From an uncultured Muribaculaceae bacterium (GTDB taxonomy: Bacteria > Bacteroidota > Bacteroidia > Bacteroidales > Muribaculaceae), in the NCBI GenBank assembly GCA_947629175.1, contig CANRCT010000034.1:1-33211 (forward strand): a DNA stretch of 33,211 bases. Direction: 5' to 3'. The notes under the pieces are model-generated. The model was given only the letters and a program-made list of their open reading frames with translations, did no database searches and was not told the DNA's origin. The translations under genes and the position numbers were made by a program. Shown piece by piece: positions 7,159 to 14,929 of the stretch. Positions within the stretch are counted from its first letter, which is position 1; each line of letters begins with the position of its first letter.

Positions 7159-8757
7159 ATGAAAAAGAGCCTTATTGCAGTAATAGCGGCATCACTGCCG
7201 CTTCTGGCCGGCGCGCAGACGGCCACCGACGCATTCCAACTGTCGCAGCTCGGTCTGCGCGGCACAGCCCGCTTCATGTCGATGGGCGGAGCCTTCACCG
7301 CCCTCGGAGGCGACCTCTCTACCCTCAACCAGAACCCCGGCGGCATCGGCCTCTACCGCAACAGCGAGATCGGCGCCACACTCGATATCAACATGCTCTC
7401 CACCAAATCGACCACGCAGGGCGTTTATTCCAACTCCGACATGACGAAAGTCAACTGCAACAACTTCGGATATGTAGGAGCTGTATATACCGGAAGCGAC
7501 ATCATGCCCTACTTCAACTGGGGCGCCAGCTACTCGCGCGTCGGCTCGTTCGACCGCCGATTCAAGGGCCGTATCGGCTCACTGCAGGGCTCGCTGTCAA
7601 ATCTTATAGCCGGATACACTACCGCCGACGCATTCAACGAGAATGATCTGACCGGCGGCCCGGACTACAATCCCTATCTCGACTCTCAGGCACCGTGGAT
7701 GAGCATTCTGGCCTATAACTCCTATATGATGACTCCCGTAGGAAGCCCCACCAACTATCAGGGCATGTGGCAGAGCGGCACATCAGGCGAAGGCTCGTTT
7801 GATTCCGAAGAAAAAGGCTACGTGGATGAATACGCCATCAACTTCGGCGGAAACATCAGCAATATTGTCTACTGGGGCATGGGCTTCGGCATCACCGATC
7901 TTGAGTACCGCCAGAGCGTCTACTACACCGAGGATATGCAGAACGCCGCCATCCCGACACCGCAGAACGACGGCACTACTACCGGCGGCGGAGGCTTCGG
8001 ACTCGACAGCTGGAAGCACATGTGGGGCAGCGGCTTCAACTTCAAGATCGGCGCGATCGTGCGCCCGATCAACGAGCTCCGTTTCGGATTCGCCGTACAC
8101 ACCCCGACATACTACAATCTGAAACAGGAAGGATTCGCACAGACCGACTACGGCATGGGCACCGGATTCTCCGGCAACAGCGAAGTCAACGAGGGCTACG
8201 TGGACTATTTCGAGTGGAAGCTCCGCACGCCGTGGCGCATAATGGCCGGCGTGGCCGGCGTCATCGGCTCGCAGGCCATACTCAGCCTCGACTACGAATA
8301 CCGCCCCATGCAGAAAATCAATGTGCGCGACCGCGACGGATATGAGTACACCGACGTCAACGGTGACGTAGAGAACTATTACAAAGCCGTCAACATACTG
8401 CGTCTCGGCGCAGAATACCGCCTCACCCCGAGCTGGAGCGTCAGAGCCGGCTACCAATGGCAGTCGTCGCCTGTAGAACAGAAATTTGAACGCGGCCAGG
8501 AATATGTTTATACCTCCGGTCCGGATGACACCGAGACCACTCCGAGCTTCACGATCGACAAGACCACACAGTATGTGACTTTCGGTCTCGGCTACCGCTA
8601 CAAGAATTTCTACGCCGACGCGGCCTATGTGCATGGTCTGCGCAAGGGCGCGTTCCAGACATTCACCTCCAACAATTACGAAGGAGCCACCCCCGTCCAG
8701 GCAAAACTGTCGGACAAAACCGACCAGATCGTGATCTCGGCCGGATTCAAATTCTGA
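7159..8757 (+). CDS. OMPP1/FadL/TodX-type outer-membrane protein
   Basis: The product is 532 residues with a signal peptide (MKKSLIAVIAASLPLLAGAQ). The mature N-terminus has features of the FadL/OmpP1 family in Bacteroidetes: 'LRGTARFMSMGGAFTALGGD' followed by 'LNQNPGGIGLYRNSEIG'. The rest alternates polar and aromatic residues as in beta strands ('SILAYNSYMM', 'NILRLGAEYRLTPSWSVRAGYQWQ', 'YVTFGLGYRYKNFYADAAY'), and the chain ends in Phe ('VISAGFKF'), typical of barrels handled by the BAM machinery. Family members move hydrophobic compounds through the outer membrane; the substrate here cannot be read from sequence. A strong terminator follows. Confidence 0.85.
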   Translation: MKKSLIAVIAASLPLLAGAQTATDAFQLSQLGLRGTARFMSMGGAFTALGGDLSTLNQNPGGIGLYRNSEIGATLDINMLSTKSTTQGVYSNSDMTKVNCNNFGYVGAVYTGSDIMPYFNWGASYSRVGSFDRRFKGRIGSLQGSLSNLIAGYTTADAFNENDLTGGPDYNPYLDSQAPWMSILAYNSYMMTPVGSPTNYQGMWQSGTSGEGSFDSEEKGYVDEYAINFGGNISNIVYWGMGFGITDLEYRQSVYYTEDMQNAAIPTPQNDGTTTGGGGFGLDSWKHMWGSGFNFKIGAIVRPINELRFGFAVHTPTYYNLKQEGFAQTDYGMGTGFSGNSEVNEGYVDYFEWKLRTPWRIMAGVAGVIGSQAILSLDYEYRPMQKINVRDRDGYEYTDVNGDVENYYKAVNILRLGAEYRLTPSWSVRAGYQWQSSPVEQKFERGQEYVYTSGPDDTETTPSFTIDKTTQYVTFGLGYRYKNFYADAAYVHGLRKGAFQTFTSNNYEGATPVQAKLSDKTDQIVISAGFKF

Positions 8758-8780
8758 ATCAGCCGACAGGATGACACCAC

Positions 8781-8818
8781 AGGGCTTCGGGTCGTTTCAG
8801 CCCGGAGCCCTTGTTTCA
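8781..8818 (+). terminator. Intrinsic terminator after the FadL-type gene
   Basis: Positions 8781-8791 pair with 8801-8811 (11 bp with one G-U wobble, 9-nt loop). A T-rich tail, TGTTTCATATCT, follows. It lies 23 bp after the stop codon and reads as a rho-independent terminator. Confidence 0.75.
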
Positions 8819-8861
8819 TATCTCCCCATAATAAATCAACCATCACTAATCCGTCGCAGCC

Positions 8862-9791
8862 ATGAAAAGAATCATCACTCTGCTCCTCGTCCTCACGGCC
8901 GTCGTCATGTCAGCCGAAGCCGAGAATTCCGAAAAAAAATTCCGTAAGATTCTCAACCGTTACGACGTCGCTCCCGAAGCCATCGCGGTTCCGGCCGACA
9001 GCAATCCCGGATTCTGGGAGACAGCCCTGGGAGCCGACAGAAACCTCGCACGCCTTAACCGCGACATAGCCAAAGGCAAGGGGCTCGAACGCAAAGCCCT
9101 GGCGGCATGCACTAAGATGCCGAAATTCTATCCCGAGTACAATTCCTTTGTAAGGAGCGATCTCCAGCCTTGGGCCGACAGCCTCATGGCTACGGTAGGA
9201 CTGCCGTGCGACAGCATCGCGACACGCCTCTATGTGGTAGACAATCCCAGGGCTGAAGCTTTCGCCCCGCTCACCGAAGAGGGCTTCGCCATCGTAGTCA
9301 CCACCGGGCTTGTCTATAACCAGGGGTGCGACGACGATATACTCAAAGGGATCATATCGGCACAGGCCAGTCACGGCGCACTGCGCCATCAGCTGCAGTT
9401 TTTCTATGATGAGGCGAAACGCCGCCGGCGCGACAACATATGGGGCGGCATAGCCATCGGAGCGCTCGTGGCTGCCGATGTGGCTCTCGCCATGACCGAC
9501 AGCTATTACGCCGACTACTTCACCTACAACGACTTCTCGACCACCAACATCAACGTCAATACAGACGGCGGAACGGCGGCGCCGGTCTACATCTACTCGG
9601 CCGACCAGATATACCAGGCAGACCTATGGGCCTACCGCATGATGGAGCGGCTGGGCAAAGGCGAGAGCTACATCCGGGCTCTGAAATTGCTCTCTCCGCA
9701 GGTTGCAGGCGCCGAAACGGCCAAAGAATCGTCGCCAAGCATCTCCGACCGGATAAAATTCATTAACTTTGTGGCATCACAAAAACAGTAA
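8862..9791 (+). CDS. M48-like protein with lost catalytic motif (predicted pseudo-peptidase)
   Basis: The product is 309 residues with a signal peptide (MKRIITLLLVLTAVVMSAEA). The middle follows the layout of M48 (Ste24/HtpX-like) peptidases: 'EGFAIVVTTGLVY', then the helix that should carry HExxH, then 'ALRH', and further on a segment matching the third-ligand motif. The key residues are changed. HExxH is replaced by AQASH (residues 167-171), so the first zinc His and the catalytic Glu are missing. The ExxxD ligand motif reads IYQAD (250-254), with Ile where Glu binds zinc. A hydrophobic segment 'GGIAIGALVAADVALAM' lies between. I infer a non-catalytic M48 relative in the periplasm or at the membrane. 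It ends 3 bp before the aminotransferase gene, so the two are probably co-transcribed. A divergent family that never had the site is the alternative. Confidence 0.7.
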   Translation: MKRIITLLLVLTAVVMSAEAENSEKKFRKILNRYDVAPEAIAVPADSNPGFWETALGADRNLARLNRDIAKGKGLERKALAACTKMPKFYPEYNSFVRSDLQPWADSLMATVGLPCDSIATRLYVVDNPRAEAFAPLTEEGFAIVVTTGLVYNQGCDDDILKGIISAQASHGALRHQLQFFYDEAKRRRRDNIWGGIAIGALVAADVALAMTDSYYADYFTYNDFSTTNINVNTDGGTAAPVYIYSADQIYQADLWAYRMMERLGKGESYIRALKLLSPQVAGAETAKESSPSISDRIKFINFVASQKQ

Positions 9792-9794
9792 CCC

Positions 9795-11006
9795 ATGCCC
9801 GACACTTCAAAACGCGGACAGATAATGCCCGCATCGCCCATACGCAAGCTCGTGCCTCTGGCCAACAAGGCCAAGGAGCGCGGCGTCAAGGTGTATCATC
9901 TCAACATCGGACAGCCCGACCTGCCGACACCCCAGGTGGGACTCGACGCTCTGAAACATATCGACCGCACGGTGCTCGAATACAGCCCTTCGGAGGGTCT
10001 GCGATCGCTTCGAGAAAAGCTCGCCGACTACTATCACCGGTTCAATATCGACGTCGATGTCGACGACATCATCGTGACCACAGGCGGCTCCGAAGCCGTG
10101 CTCTTCGCGTTCATGGCATGTCTTGATCCGGGCGACGAGATCATCGTCCCCGAGCCCGCCTACGCCAACTATATGGCCTTTGCCATATCGGCCGGCGCAA
10201 AGATCGTCACCGTCCCCTCGTCGATCGACGAAGGCTTCGCACTGCCCCCTCTTGAGAAATTCGAGGCGTTGATCACCCCCCGCACCAAGGGCATACTCAT
10301 ATGCAACCCCAACAATCCCACGGGCTATCTCTACACGATGAAGGAGATGCTGCAGATACGCGACCTGGTGAAGAAATACGACCTATTCCTCTTCTCCGAC
10401 GAGGTCTACCGCGAATTCTGCTACACGGGTGCCCCCTATATATCGGCTTTCCATCTTCCCGACATAGAGGAGAACGTGGTGCTTATCGACTCCGTATCGA
10501 AGCGCTACAACGAGTGCGGCATACGCATCGGAGCTATCATCACCAAGCACAAGGAGCTGAAGAAAAATGTCATGAAGTTCTGCCAGGCGCGCCTCTCCCC
10601 GCCTCTGCTCGGCCAGATCGTGGCCGAGGCGTCGATCGACGCCGGTCAGGACTATATGCTCATGACCTACAACGAATATGTGGAGCGGCGCAAATTCCTT
10701 ATCGACGGCCTCAACCGCATACCCGGCTGCTATTCGCCGATACCAATGGGCGCATTCTACACCGTGGTCAGCCTGCCGGTCGACGACGCCGACCGTTTCT
10801 GCGAATGGTGCCTGAGCGACTTCGACTATGAGGGTGCCACAGTGTTCATGGCTCCCGCCTCGGGCTTCTACACCACCCCCGGCATGGGCAAGCGCGAGGT
10901 GCGCATGGCCTACGTGCTCAACAAGACTGATCTCGGCCACGCCCTTAAGGTGCTCACAGAGGCCCTGCGCGCCTACCCCGGCAAAACCGCCGAGGCTCCG
11001 CAATGA
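9795..11006 (+). CDS. Class I/II PLP-dependent aminotransferase (aspartate-aminotransferase-like)
   Basis: The product is 403 residues. Fold type I landmarks are present: 'HLNIGQPDLPTP' near the N-terminus, 'TTGGSEAVLFA' for cofactor phosphate binding, 'NPNNPTG', 'SDEVYREF', and the Schiff-base lysine in 'DSVSKRYNECGIRIG' at about residue 236. The order and spacing fit the aspartate/tyrosine/aromatic aminotransferase group; the exact substrate cannot be fixed. It starts 3 bp after the M48-like gene, and its stop overlaps the start of the permease gene (ATGA), so the three form one transcription unit. It is separate from the hisC domain of the his operon. Confidence 0.92.
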   Translation: MPDTSKRGQIMPASPIRKLVPLANKAKERGVKVYHLNIGQPDLPTPQVGLDALKHIDRTVLEYSPSEGLRSLREKLADYYHRFNIDVDVDDIIVTTGGSEAVLFAFMACLDPGDEIIVPEPAYANYMAFAISAGAKIVTVPSSIDEGFALPPLEKFEALITPRTKGILICNPNNPTGYLYTMKEMLQIRDLVKKYDLFLFSDEVYREFCYTGAPYISAFHLPDIEENVVLIDSVSKRYNECGIRIGAIITKHKELKKNVMKFCQARLSPPLLGQIVAEASIDAGQDYMLMTYNEYVERRKFLIDGLNRIPGCYSPIPMGAFYTVVSLPVDDADRFCEWCLSDFDYEGATVFMAPASGFYTTPGMGKREVRMAYVLNKTDLGHALKVLTEALRAYPGKTAEAPQ

Positions 11007-12274
11007 GGATCGAGATAGAGCTTGCGAGGCGTCTGAGCCTGAAGCAGCCTTCGGGCGACTCCCGGCGTCGGCGTCTCGCCCCCGGCGTGGTTATAGCCAT
11101 TGCCGGAATAGGATTGTCGCTGATGGTCATGATACTGGCTGTCAGCATTGTCACGGGCTTCAAGACCGAGATCCGTCAGAAAGTCACCGGCTTCGAGCAG
11201 GAGATCACCATAAGCCAAGCTGAAGGTTACGGGCCCGAACGGATTAACCGCGGAGTCAGGCTGACCGACAGCATCGCGGCCGTCATTTCTTCAGCCGCTC
11301 CCGGCGCCCGCGCATCGCTGCGCCTGCGGCAGCCTGCCGTGCTCAAGACCGACAGCGACTTCGAGGGAATAGTCATGGAAGGTATCGCCGACGGAAGCGA
11401 TGCCTACAGGTTTATAGCCGGGCAGACTGAATCTGGAGATACGATGCCCCCGTTTACGACCGGCCATGAAGGGAACCCTATAGTCATATCGCGCGCTACG
11501 GCCTCAGCCCTCGGACTCTCGACAGGCGACGCCGTGTCGGCCCATTTTTTCATCGACGGCAATCTGCTCACGCGCAAGATGCGCGTCGCGGCAGTTTACG
11601 ACACTCACTTCGGAGAATACGACAAACTGATGGCTTTCTGTCCCATCGACATCACCCAGAGGCTAAACCGCGTCGACAGTCTGACTGCAACGGCCATCGA
11701 TATAAACGGCGTGGGTGCCGACCACATTGAGGAAGTCACGGCGTCGCTGCGTATCGGCCTCTTCGAGCACCTGCAGACTACCGGAGCCATGGAGTCGTAC
11801 CGCATCGACAATGTAAACACCACCGGAGCGATATATTTCAACTGGCTGCAGCTGCTCGACACCAATATCATCGTCATACTCTCGCTGATGGGGTGCGTGG
11901 CGGGATTCACCCTCATATCGAGCCTTTTCATCATAATCCTGCAGCGCGTGCGCACCATCGGACTGCTAAAGGCGCTCGGCGCCACCGACGGCCAGATACG
12001 CCGCGTGTTCATACTGATGGCATGCCGCATTGTGGGCGCGGGCCTGATCTGCGGCGATATCGCCGGGATAGGGTTCATCCTCCTGCAGCGCACATTTCAT
12101 CTCATACCGCTCAATCCCGAAGCCTACTATCTCAATTACGTCCCCGTGGCCGACAACTGGGGAGTGATCCTCCTGATCAACCTCGCCACAGCCCTCCTGT
12201 CCGTAGCCCTGCTGCTTATTCCGAGCCATCTCATCTCCCGCATCTCCCCCGCCGAGACCATGCGCTACGAATAA
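11003..12274 (+). CDS. LolC/LolE-type ABC transporter permease (FtsX/MacB-like domain)
   Basis: The product is 423 residues. One membrane helix lies near residues 27-50 ('GVVIAIAGIGLSLMVMILAVSIVTGF'). A large periplasmic domain follows, then three C-terminal helices: 'IIVILSLMGCVAGFTLISSLFIIILQ', 'RVFILMACRIVGAGLICGDIAGIGFI' and 'WGVILLINLATALLSVALLLIP'. Between the first two of these is the FtsX-family cytoplasmic loop 'RVRTIGLLKALGATDGQIRR', which contacts the ATPase. The ending 'RISPAETMRYE' is typical. By homology it extracts lipoproteins from the inner membrane with a LolD ATPase, but no ATPase gene lies in the window. It starts inside the aminotransferase stop codon (ATGA). Confidence 0.88.
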   Translation: MRIEIELARRLSLKQPSGDSRRRRLAPGVVIAIAGIGLSLMVMILAVSIVTGFKTEIRQKVTGFEQEITISQAEGYGPERINRGVRLTDSIAAVISSAAPGARASLRLRQPAVLKTDSDFEGIVMEGIADGSDAYRFIAGQTESGDTMPPFTTGHEGNPIVISRATASALGLSTGDAVSAHFFIDGNLLTRKMRVAAVYDTHFGEYDKLMAFCPIDITQRLNRVDSLTATAIDINGVGADHIEEVTASLRIGLFEHLQTTGAMESYRIDNVNTTGAIYFNWLQLLDTNIIVILSLMGCVAGFTLISSLFIIILQRVRTIGLLKALGATDGQIRRVFILMACRIVGAGLICGDIAGIGFILLQRTFHLIPLNPEAYYLNYVPVADNWGVILLINLATALLSVALLLIPSHLISRISPAETMRYE

Positions 12275-12310
12275 TCCCGGATTATGACACAATCTTACAC
12301 TTCACCAGAC

Positions 12311-12335
12311 GTAGGGATGCACCCCGGTGCATCCG
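12311..12335 (+). repeat. 25-bp REP-like palindrome, copy 1
   Basis: The element reads GTAGG-GATGC-ACCCC-GGTGC-ATCCG. Its core GGATGCACC / GGTGCATCC is a perfect 9-bp palindrome with a 2-nt loop. It is the exact reverse complement of the copy at 12419-12443, 83 bp away. Confidence 0.9.
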
Positions 12336-12418
12336 TCGCAACGACACAACGCCCAACAACAACGACAGTATGACCTCCAACGACAACGACATCCATCCCA
12401 TTTATAATACCATACAAT

Positions 12419-12443
12419 CGGATGCACCGGGGTGCATCCCTAC
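12419..12443 (+). repeat. 25-bp REP-like palindrome, copy 2 (inverted)
   Basis: This element is identical to the reverse complement of copy 1. It has the layout C + 9-bp arm + 2-nt loop + 9-bp arm + CTAC. It sits immediately before the conserved part of the transposase remnant and is in frame with it. Confidence 0.9.
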
Positions 12444-12450
12444 AATCAGG

Positions 12451-12642
12451 ACGGCATTAAGTGTTGTTGTGGGCGGATATAAGCAGTCCGTAACAATGTT
12501 TGCGCGACGTAATGGAATTATTTTCGAGTGGCAACCCCGCTACCACGACCATATCATCAGAGGAGTTGCCGACGGGAACAAAATTGCCGACTATATCGAA
12601 AACAATATAATACATTGGGATACCGATTGCTTCAACAAATAA
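12451..12642 (+). pseudogene. C-terminal remnant of a REP-associated tyrosine transposase (RAYT, IS200/Y1-like)
   Basis: The last 63 codons before the TAA at 12640 read as the C-terminal end of a Bacteroidetes RAYT/IS200-like transposase: 'LSVVVGGYKQSVTMFARR', 'FEWQPRYHDHIIRGV', 'IADYIENNIIHWDTDCF'. In full-length relatives this block follows a HUH-containing domain and a variable linker. Here the frame upstream is the palindrome-containing stretch 12311-12443, and then lolC-type coding sequence read in the wrong frame, so the HUH domain is gone. The frame stays open through both palindromes, which suggests they occupied the linker of the original gene. The element cannot be active by itself. 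Confidence 0.75.
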
Positions 12643-12702
12643 TCTGAATATGAAAATCTGCATGTCATTAATCATCATGGCGGAGGAAAATTAATCTGCG
12701 GA

Positions 12703-12735
12703 TTGCATATTTATGACGGAAAATTATTACTTTTG
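12703..12735 (+). promoter_or_regulatory. Promoter of the his operon
   Basis: TACTTTTG at 12728-12735 fits the -7 consensus TAnnTTTG. TTG at 12703-12705 is a possible -33 box, 22 bp upstream. The leader to the hisG start would be about 50 nt. The -7 box lies in the left arm of a 12-bp inverted repeat whose right arm covers the hisG start codon. Confidence 0.55.
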
Positions 12736-12793
12736 CGGGTGGAGGAACAACCCCACACACGAAACGTCAGGATTTTATCAACGCAAAAGTAAT
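12726..12793. repeat. 12-bp inverted repeat linking the his promoter and the hisG start
   Basis: ATTACTTTTGCG at 12726-12737 is the perfect reverse complement of CGCAAAAGTAAT at 12782-12793, with 44 nt between. The left arm contains the -7 box, and the right arm includes the first two bases of the hisG ATG. Confidence 0.6.
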
Positions 12794-13643
12794 GATCAAG
12801 ATAGCCATTCAGTCAAAAGGGCGTCTCAACGAGGACACCACCCGGCTGCTCGCCGACGCAGGAATCATCGTCGGCGCGGGTCACCGGCAGCTTATATCCC
12901 GTGCCAAAGGGTTCGACATGGAGGTGCTCTACCTGCGCGACGACGACATACCGCAGGCTGTAGGCATGCGGGTGGCCGACATCGGCATAGTTGGCCTCAA
13001 TGAAGTGGAGGAACGAGGGCTGCCGTTGCGGACAGTCATGCGGCTCGGATTCGGCGCATGCCGCCTTTCGCTCGCCGCACCGAAAGACGCCGGCTACGAC
13101 GGGTTCGGATGGTTCGACGGACGCCGCATCGCCACCTCTTATCCCCGCATCCTCTCGCGCTTCTTCGAGTCGGAAGGGATCCGGGCCGAGATCCACGAGA
13201 TAGCCGGCTCGGTCGAGGTGGCGCCGGCCGTTGGCATGGCCGACGCGATATTCGACATAGTGTCGTCGGGCGGCACACTGCTTCAGAACGGCCTGACGGA
13301 GGTCCACACCGTCATGCAGTCGGAGGCTGTGCTCGTAGCCCCGCATGATCTTGATGCCGACAAAGAGCGCGAAGTAGAGAAGCTCTGCTTCCGGTTCCGC
13401 TCGATCATCGACAGCCGCGGCCTGAAATACGTGCTGATGAACATTCCTGCCGACCGAGTCGGCGCCGCTGTGGCTATGCTTCCCGGCATGAAGAGTCCTA
13501 CAGTGCTTCCGCTGGCCGATCCCGGATGGTCGTCGCTCCACGTGGTGATACGCGAGAGCGAGCTTTGGGACAAGATAGAACAACTCAAACAGATGGGCGC
13601 GCAGGACATCCTCGTGCTCTCGCTCGAAAACATCATAAGATGA
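12792..13643 (+). CDS. hisG: ATP phosphoribosyltransferase, long form
   Basis: The product is 283 residues and catalyses the first step of histidine synthesis (ATP + PRPP to phosphoribosyl-ATP). Visible landmarks are 'IAIQSKGRLNEDTTRLL' at the N-terminus, 'ADIGIVGLNEVEE', and the PRPP loop 'DAIFDIVSSGGTLLQNGL' around 165-180. The length and a C-terminal ACT-like extension ('GMKSPTVLPLADPGWSSLHVVI') mark the long HisG form, which is feedback-inhibited by histidine and does not need HisZ. It is the first gene of the operon, and its TGA overlaps the hisD ATG (ATGA). No His-rich leader peptide is visible upstream. Confidence 0.96.
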   Translation: MIKIAIQSKGRLNEDTTRLLADAGIIVGAGHRQLISRAKGFDMEVLYLRDDDIPQAVGMRVADIGIVGLNEVEERGLPLRTVMRLGFGACRLSLAAPKDAGYDGFGWFDGRRIATSYPRILSRFFESEGIRAEIHEIAGSVEVAPAVGMADAIFDIVSSGGTLLQNGLTEVHTVMQSEAVLVAPHDLDADKEREVEKLCFRFRSIIDSRGLKYVLMNIPADRVGAAVAMLPGMKSPTVLPLADPGWSSLHVVIRESELWDKIEQLKQMGAQDILVLSLENIIR

Positions 13644-14929
13644 TACGCACCGTCATCAATCCTCCCCGCAGCGAATGGGAAGCGCTTTGCGCTCGCAACA
13701 CTCCGGCCGACGCCGACATAGAGAGGGCTGTGGCCGTAATCATCGACGACGTGGCCACCCGCGGCGACGCAGCTCTGCGCGACATGGCGCGCCGGTTTGA
13801 TGGGGTTGAGCTCGGCTCCATAATCCTCGGCCAGGAGGAGATGGCGACCGCCTCGGACCGCGTCAGCGACGAAGTGAAGGAGGCCATAACCCTGGCGGCG
13901 GCCAATATCCGCCGGTTTCACGAGGCGCAGATCCCCTGCCCGGTCGACATCGAGACGATGCCGGGCGTCAGATGCTGCCAGCGTCCGGTAGCGATCGAAA
14001 GCGTAGGACTTTACATCCCCGGGGGCCGGGCGCCGCTTTTCTCTACCGTATTGATGCTCGGCATACCCGCCGCCATCGCCGGTTGCCGCGAAGTGACGCT
14101 CTGCACCCCGCAGTCGGCTTCGGCAGGTATTGCTCCGGAGATAATCTATGCCGCCCTGACTTGCGGCATACGCAGGATATGCCGCATAGGCGGCGCGCAG
14201 GCCATAGCCGCCATGGCCCTCGGCACTGAGAGCGTGCCGCGCGTCGACAAGATTTTCGGCCCCGGCAACCGCTACGTCACCAAAGCCAAGCAGCTGCTGA
14301 ACCGCCGCGTGGCTATCGACATGCCCGCCGGTCCGAGCGAGGTGATGGTGATGGCCGACCATACGGCTGTGCCCGATTATGTGGCTGCCGACATGCTGTC
14401 GCAGGCCGAGCACGGCCCCGACAGCCAGGCCATTCTCGTGTGCGGTTCCGAAGCGATTGCCCGGCAGACCGCCCAAGCCATCGAACGGCTCCGACCGCAA
14501 CTGAGCCGCAGCGGGTCGATCGACAGCTCGCTGGCCCACAGTCTAGCCATAGTACTCCCTTCGCGCGCCGACATGACCGATTTCGCCAACACCTATGCCT
14601 CCGAACATCTGATCATATCCATGGAGAGACCATGGGAGATTGCCGACGCTATCACTGCGGCCGGAAGCATATTCATAGGCAACTACTCCCCCGAGAGCGC
14701 CGGCGACTACGCCTCGGGCACCAACCATACTCTCCCCACCGCAGGATGGGCGCGCTCAATGAGCGGCGTCAACATGGACAGCTTCTACAGAAAAATCACA
14801 TGCCAGGAGCTGACGCCGGCAGGACTCGCATCGCTTGCTCCAGCCATCACCGCCATGGCCCGCGCAGAAGGGCTCGACGCTCACGCCCTCGCCGCAGACA
14901 TACGAACCACATCATCTCAGAAATCATGA
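13640..14929 (+). CDS. hisD: Histidinol dehydrogenase
   Basis: The product is 429 residues, the normal length. It oxidises histidinol to histidine in two NAD-dependent steps. The start is the ATG overlapping the hisG stop; the open frame further upstream lies inside hisG. Landmarks are 'VGLYIPGGRAPLFSTVLM', 'KIFGPGNRYVTKAKQLL', 'IDMPAGPSEVMVMAD', the zinc-binding 'LSQAEHGPDSQ', the catalytic pair in 'ASEHLII', and 'GDYASGTNHTLPT' with the Asp ligand. All zinc ligand and catalytic motifs look intact. Its stop overlaps the start of the hisC::hisB gene (ATGA). Confidence 0.97.
   Translation: MIRTVINPPRSEWEALCARNTPADADIERAVAVIIDDVATRGDAALRDMARRFDGVELGSIILGQEEMATASDRVSDEVKEAITLAAANIRRFHEAQIPCPVDIETMPGVRCCQRPVAIESVGLYIPGGRAPLFSTVLMLGIPAAIAGCREVTLCTPQSASAGIAPEIIYAALTCGIRRICRIGGAQAIAAMALGTESVPRVDKIFGPGNRYVTKAKQLLNRRVAIDMPAGPSEVMVMADHTAVPDYVAADMLSQAEHGPDSQAILVCGSEAIARQTAQAIERLRPQLSRSGSIDSSLAHSLAIVLPSRADMTDFANTYASEHLIISMERPWEIADAITAAGSIFIGNYSPESAGDYASGTNHTLPTAGWARSMSGVNMDSFYRKITCQELTPAGLASLAPAITAMARAEGLDAHALAADIRTTSSQKS

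Noticed and set aside
12738-12781. Invertible promoter at the his operon
   Set aside because: The -7 box is inside the repeat arm, so inversion of the spacer would leave the promoter unchanged, and a biosynthetic operon is an unlikely phase-variable target.
12643-12791. Histidine-operon attenuator leader
   Set aside because: The small frames upstream of hisG contain no run of His codons, and no terminator/antiterminator pair with a T-run is visible.
14440-14925. N-terminal extension of the HisC::HisB frame
   Set aside because: The extension lies inside hisD in another frame and is Arg/His-rich. The ATG at 14926 overlaps the hisD stop in the same ATGA style as the other operon joints.
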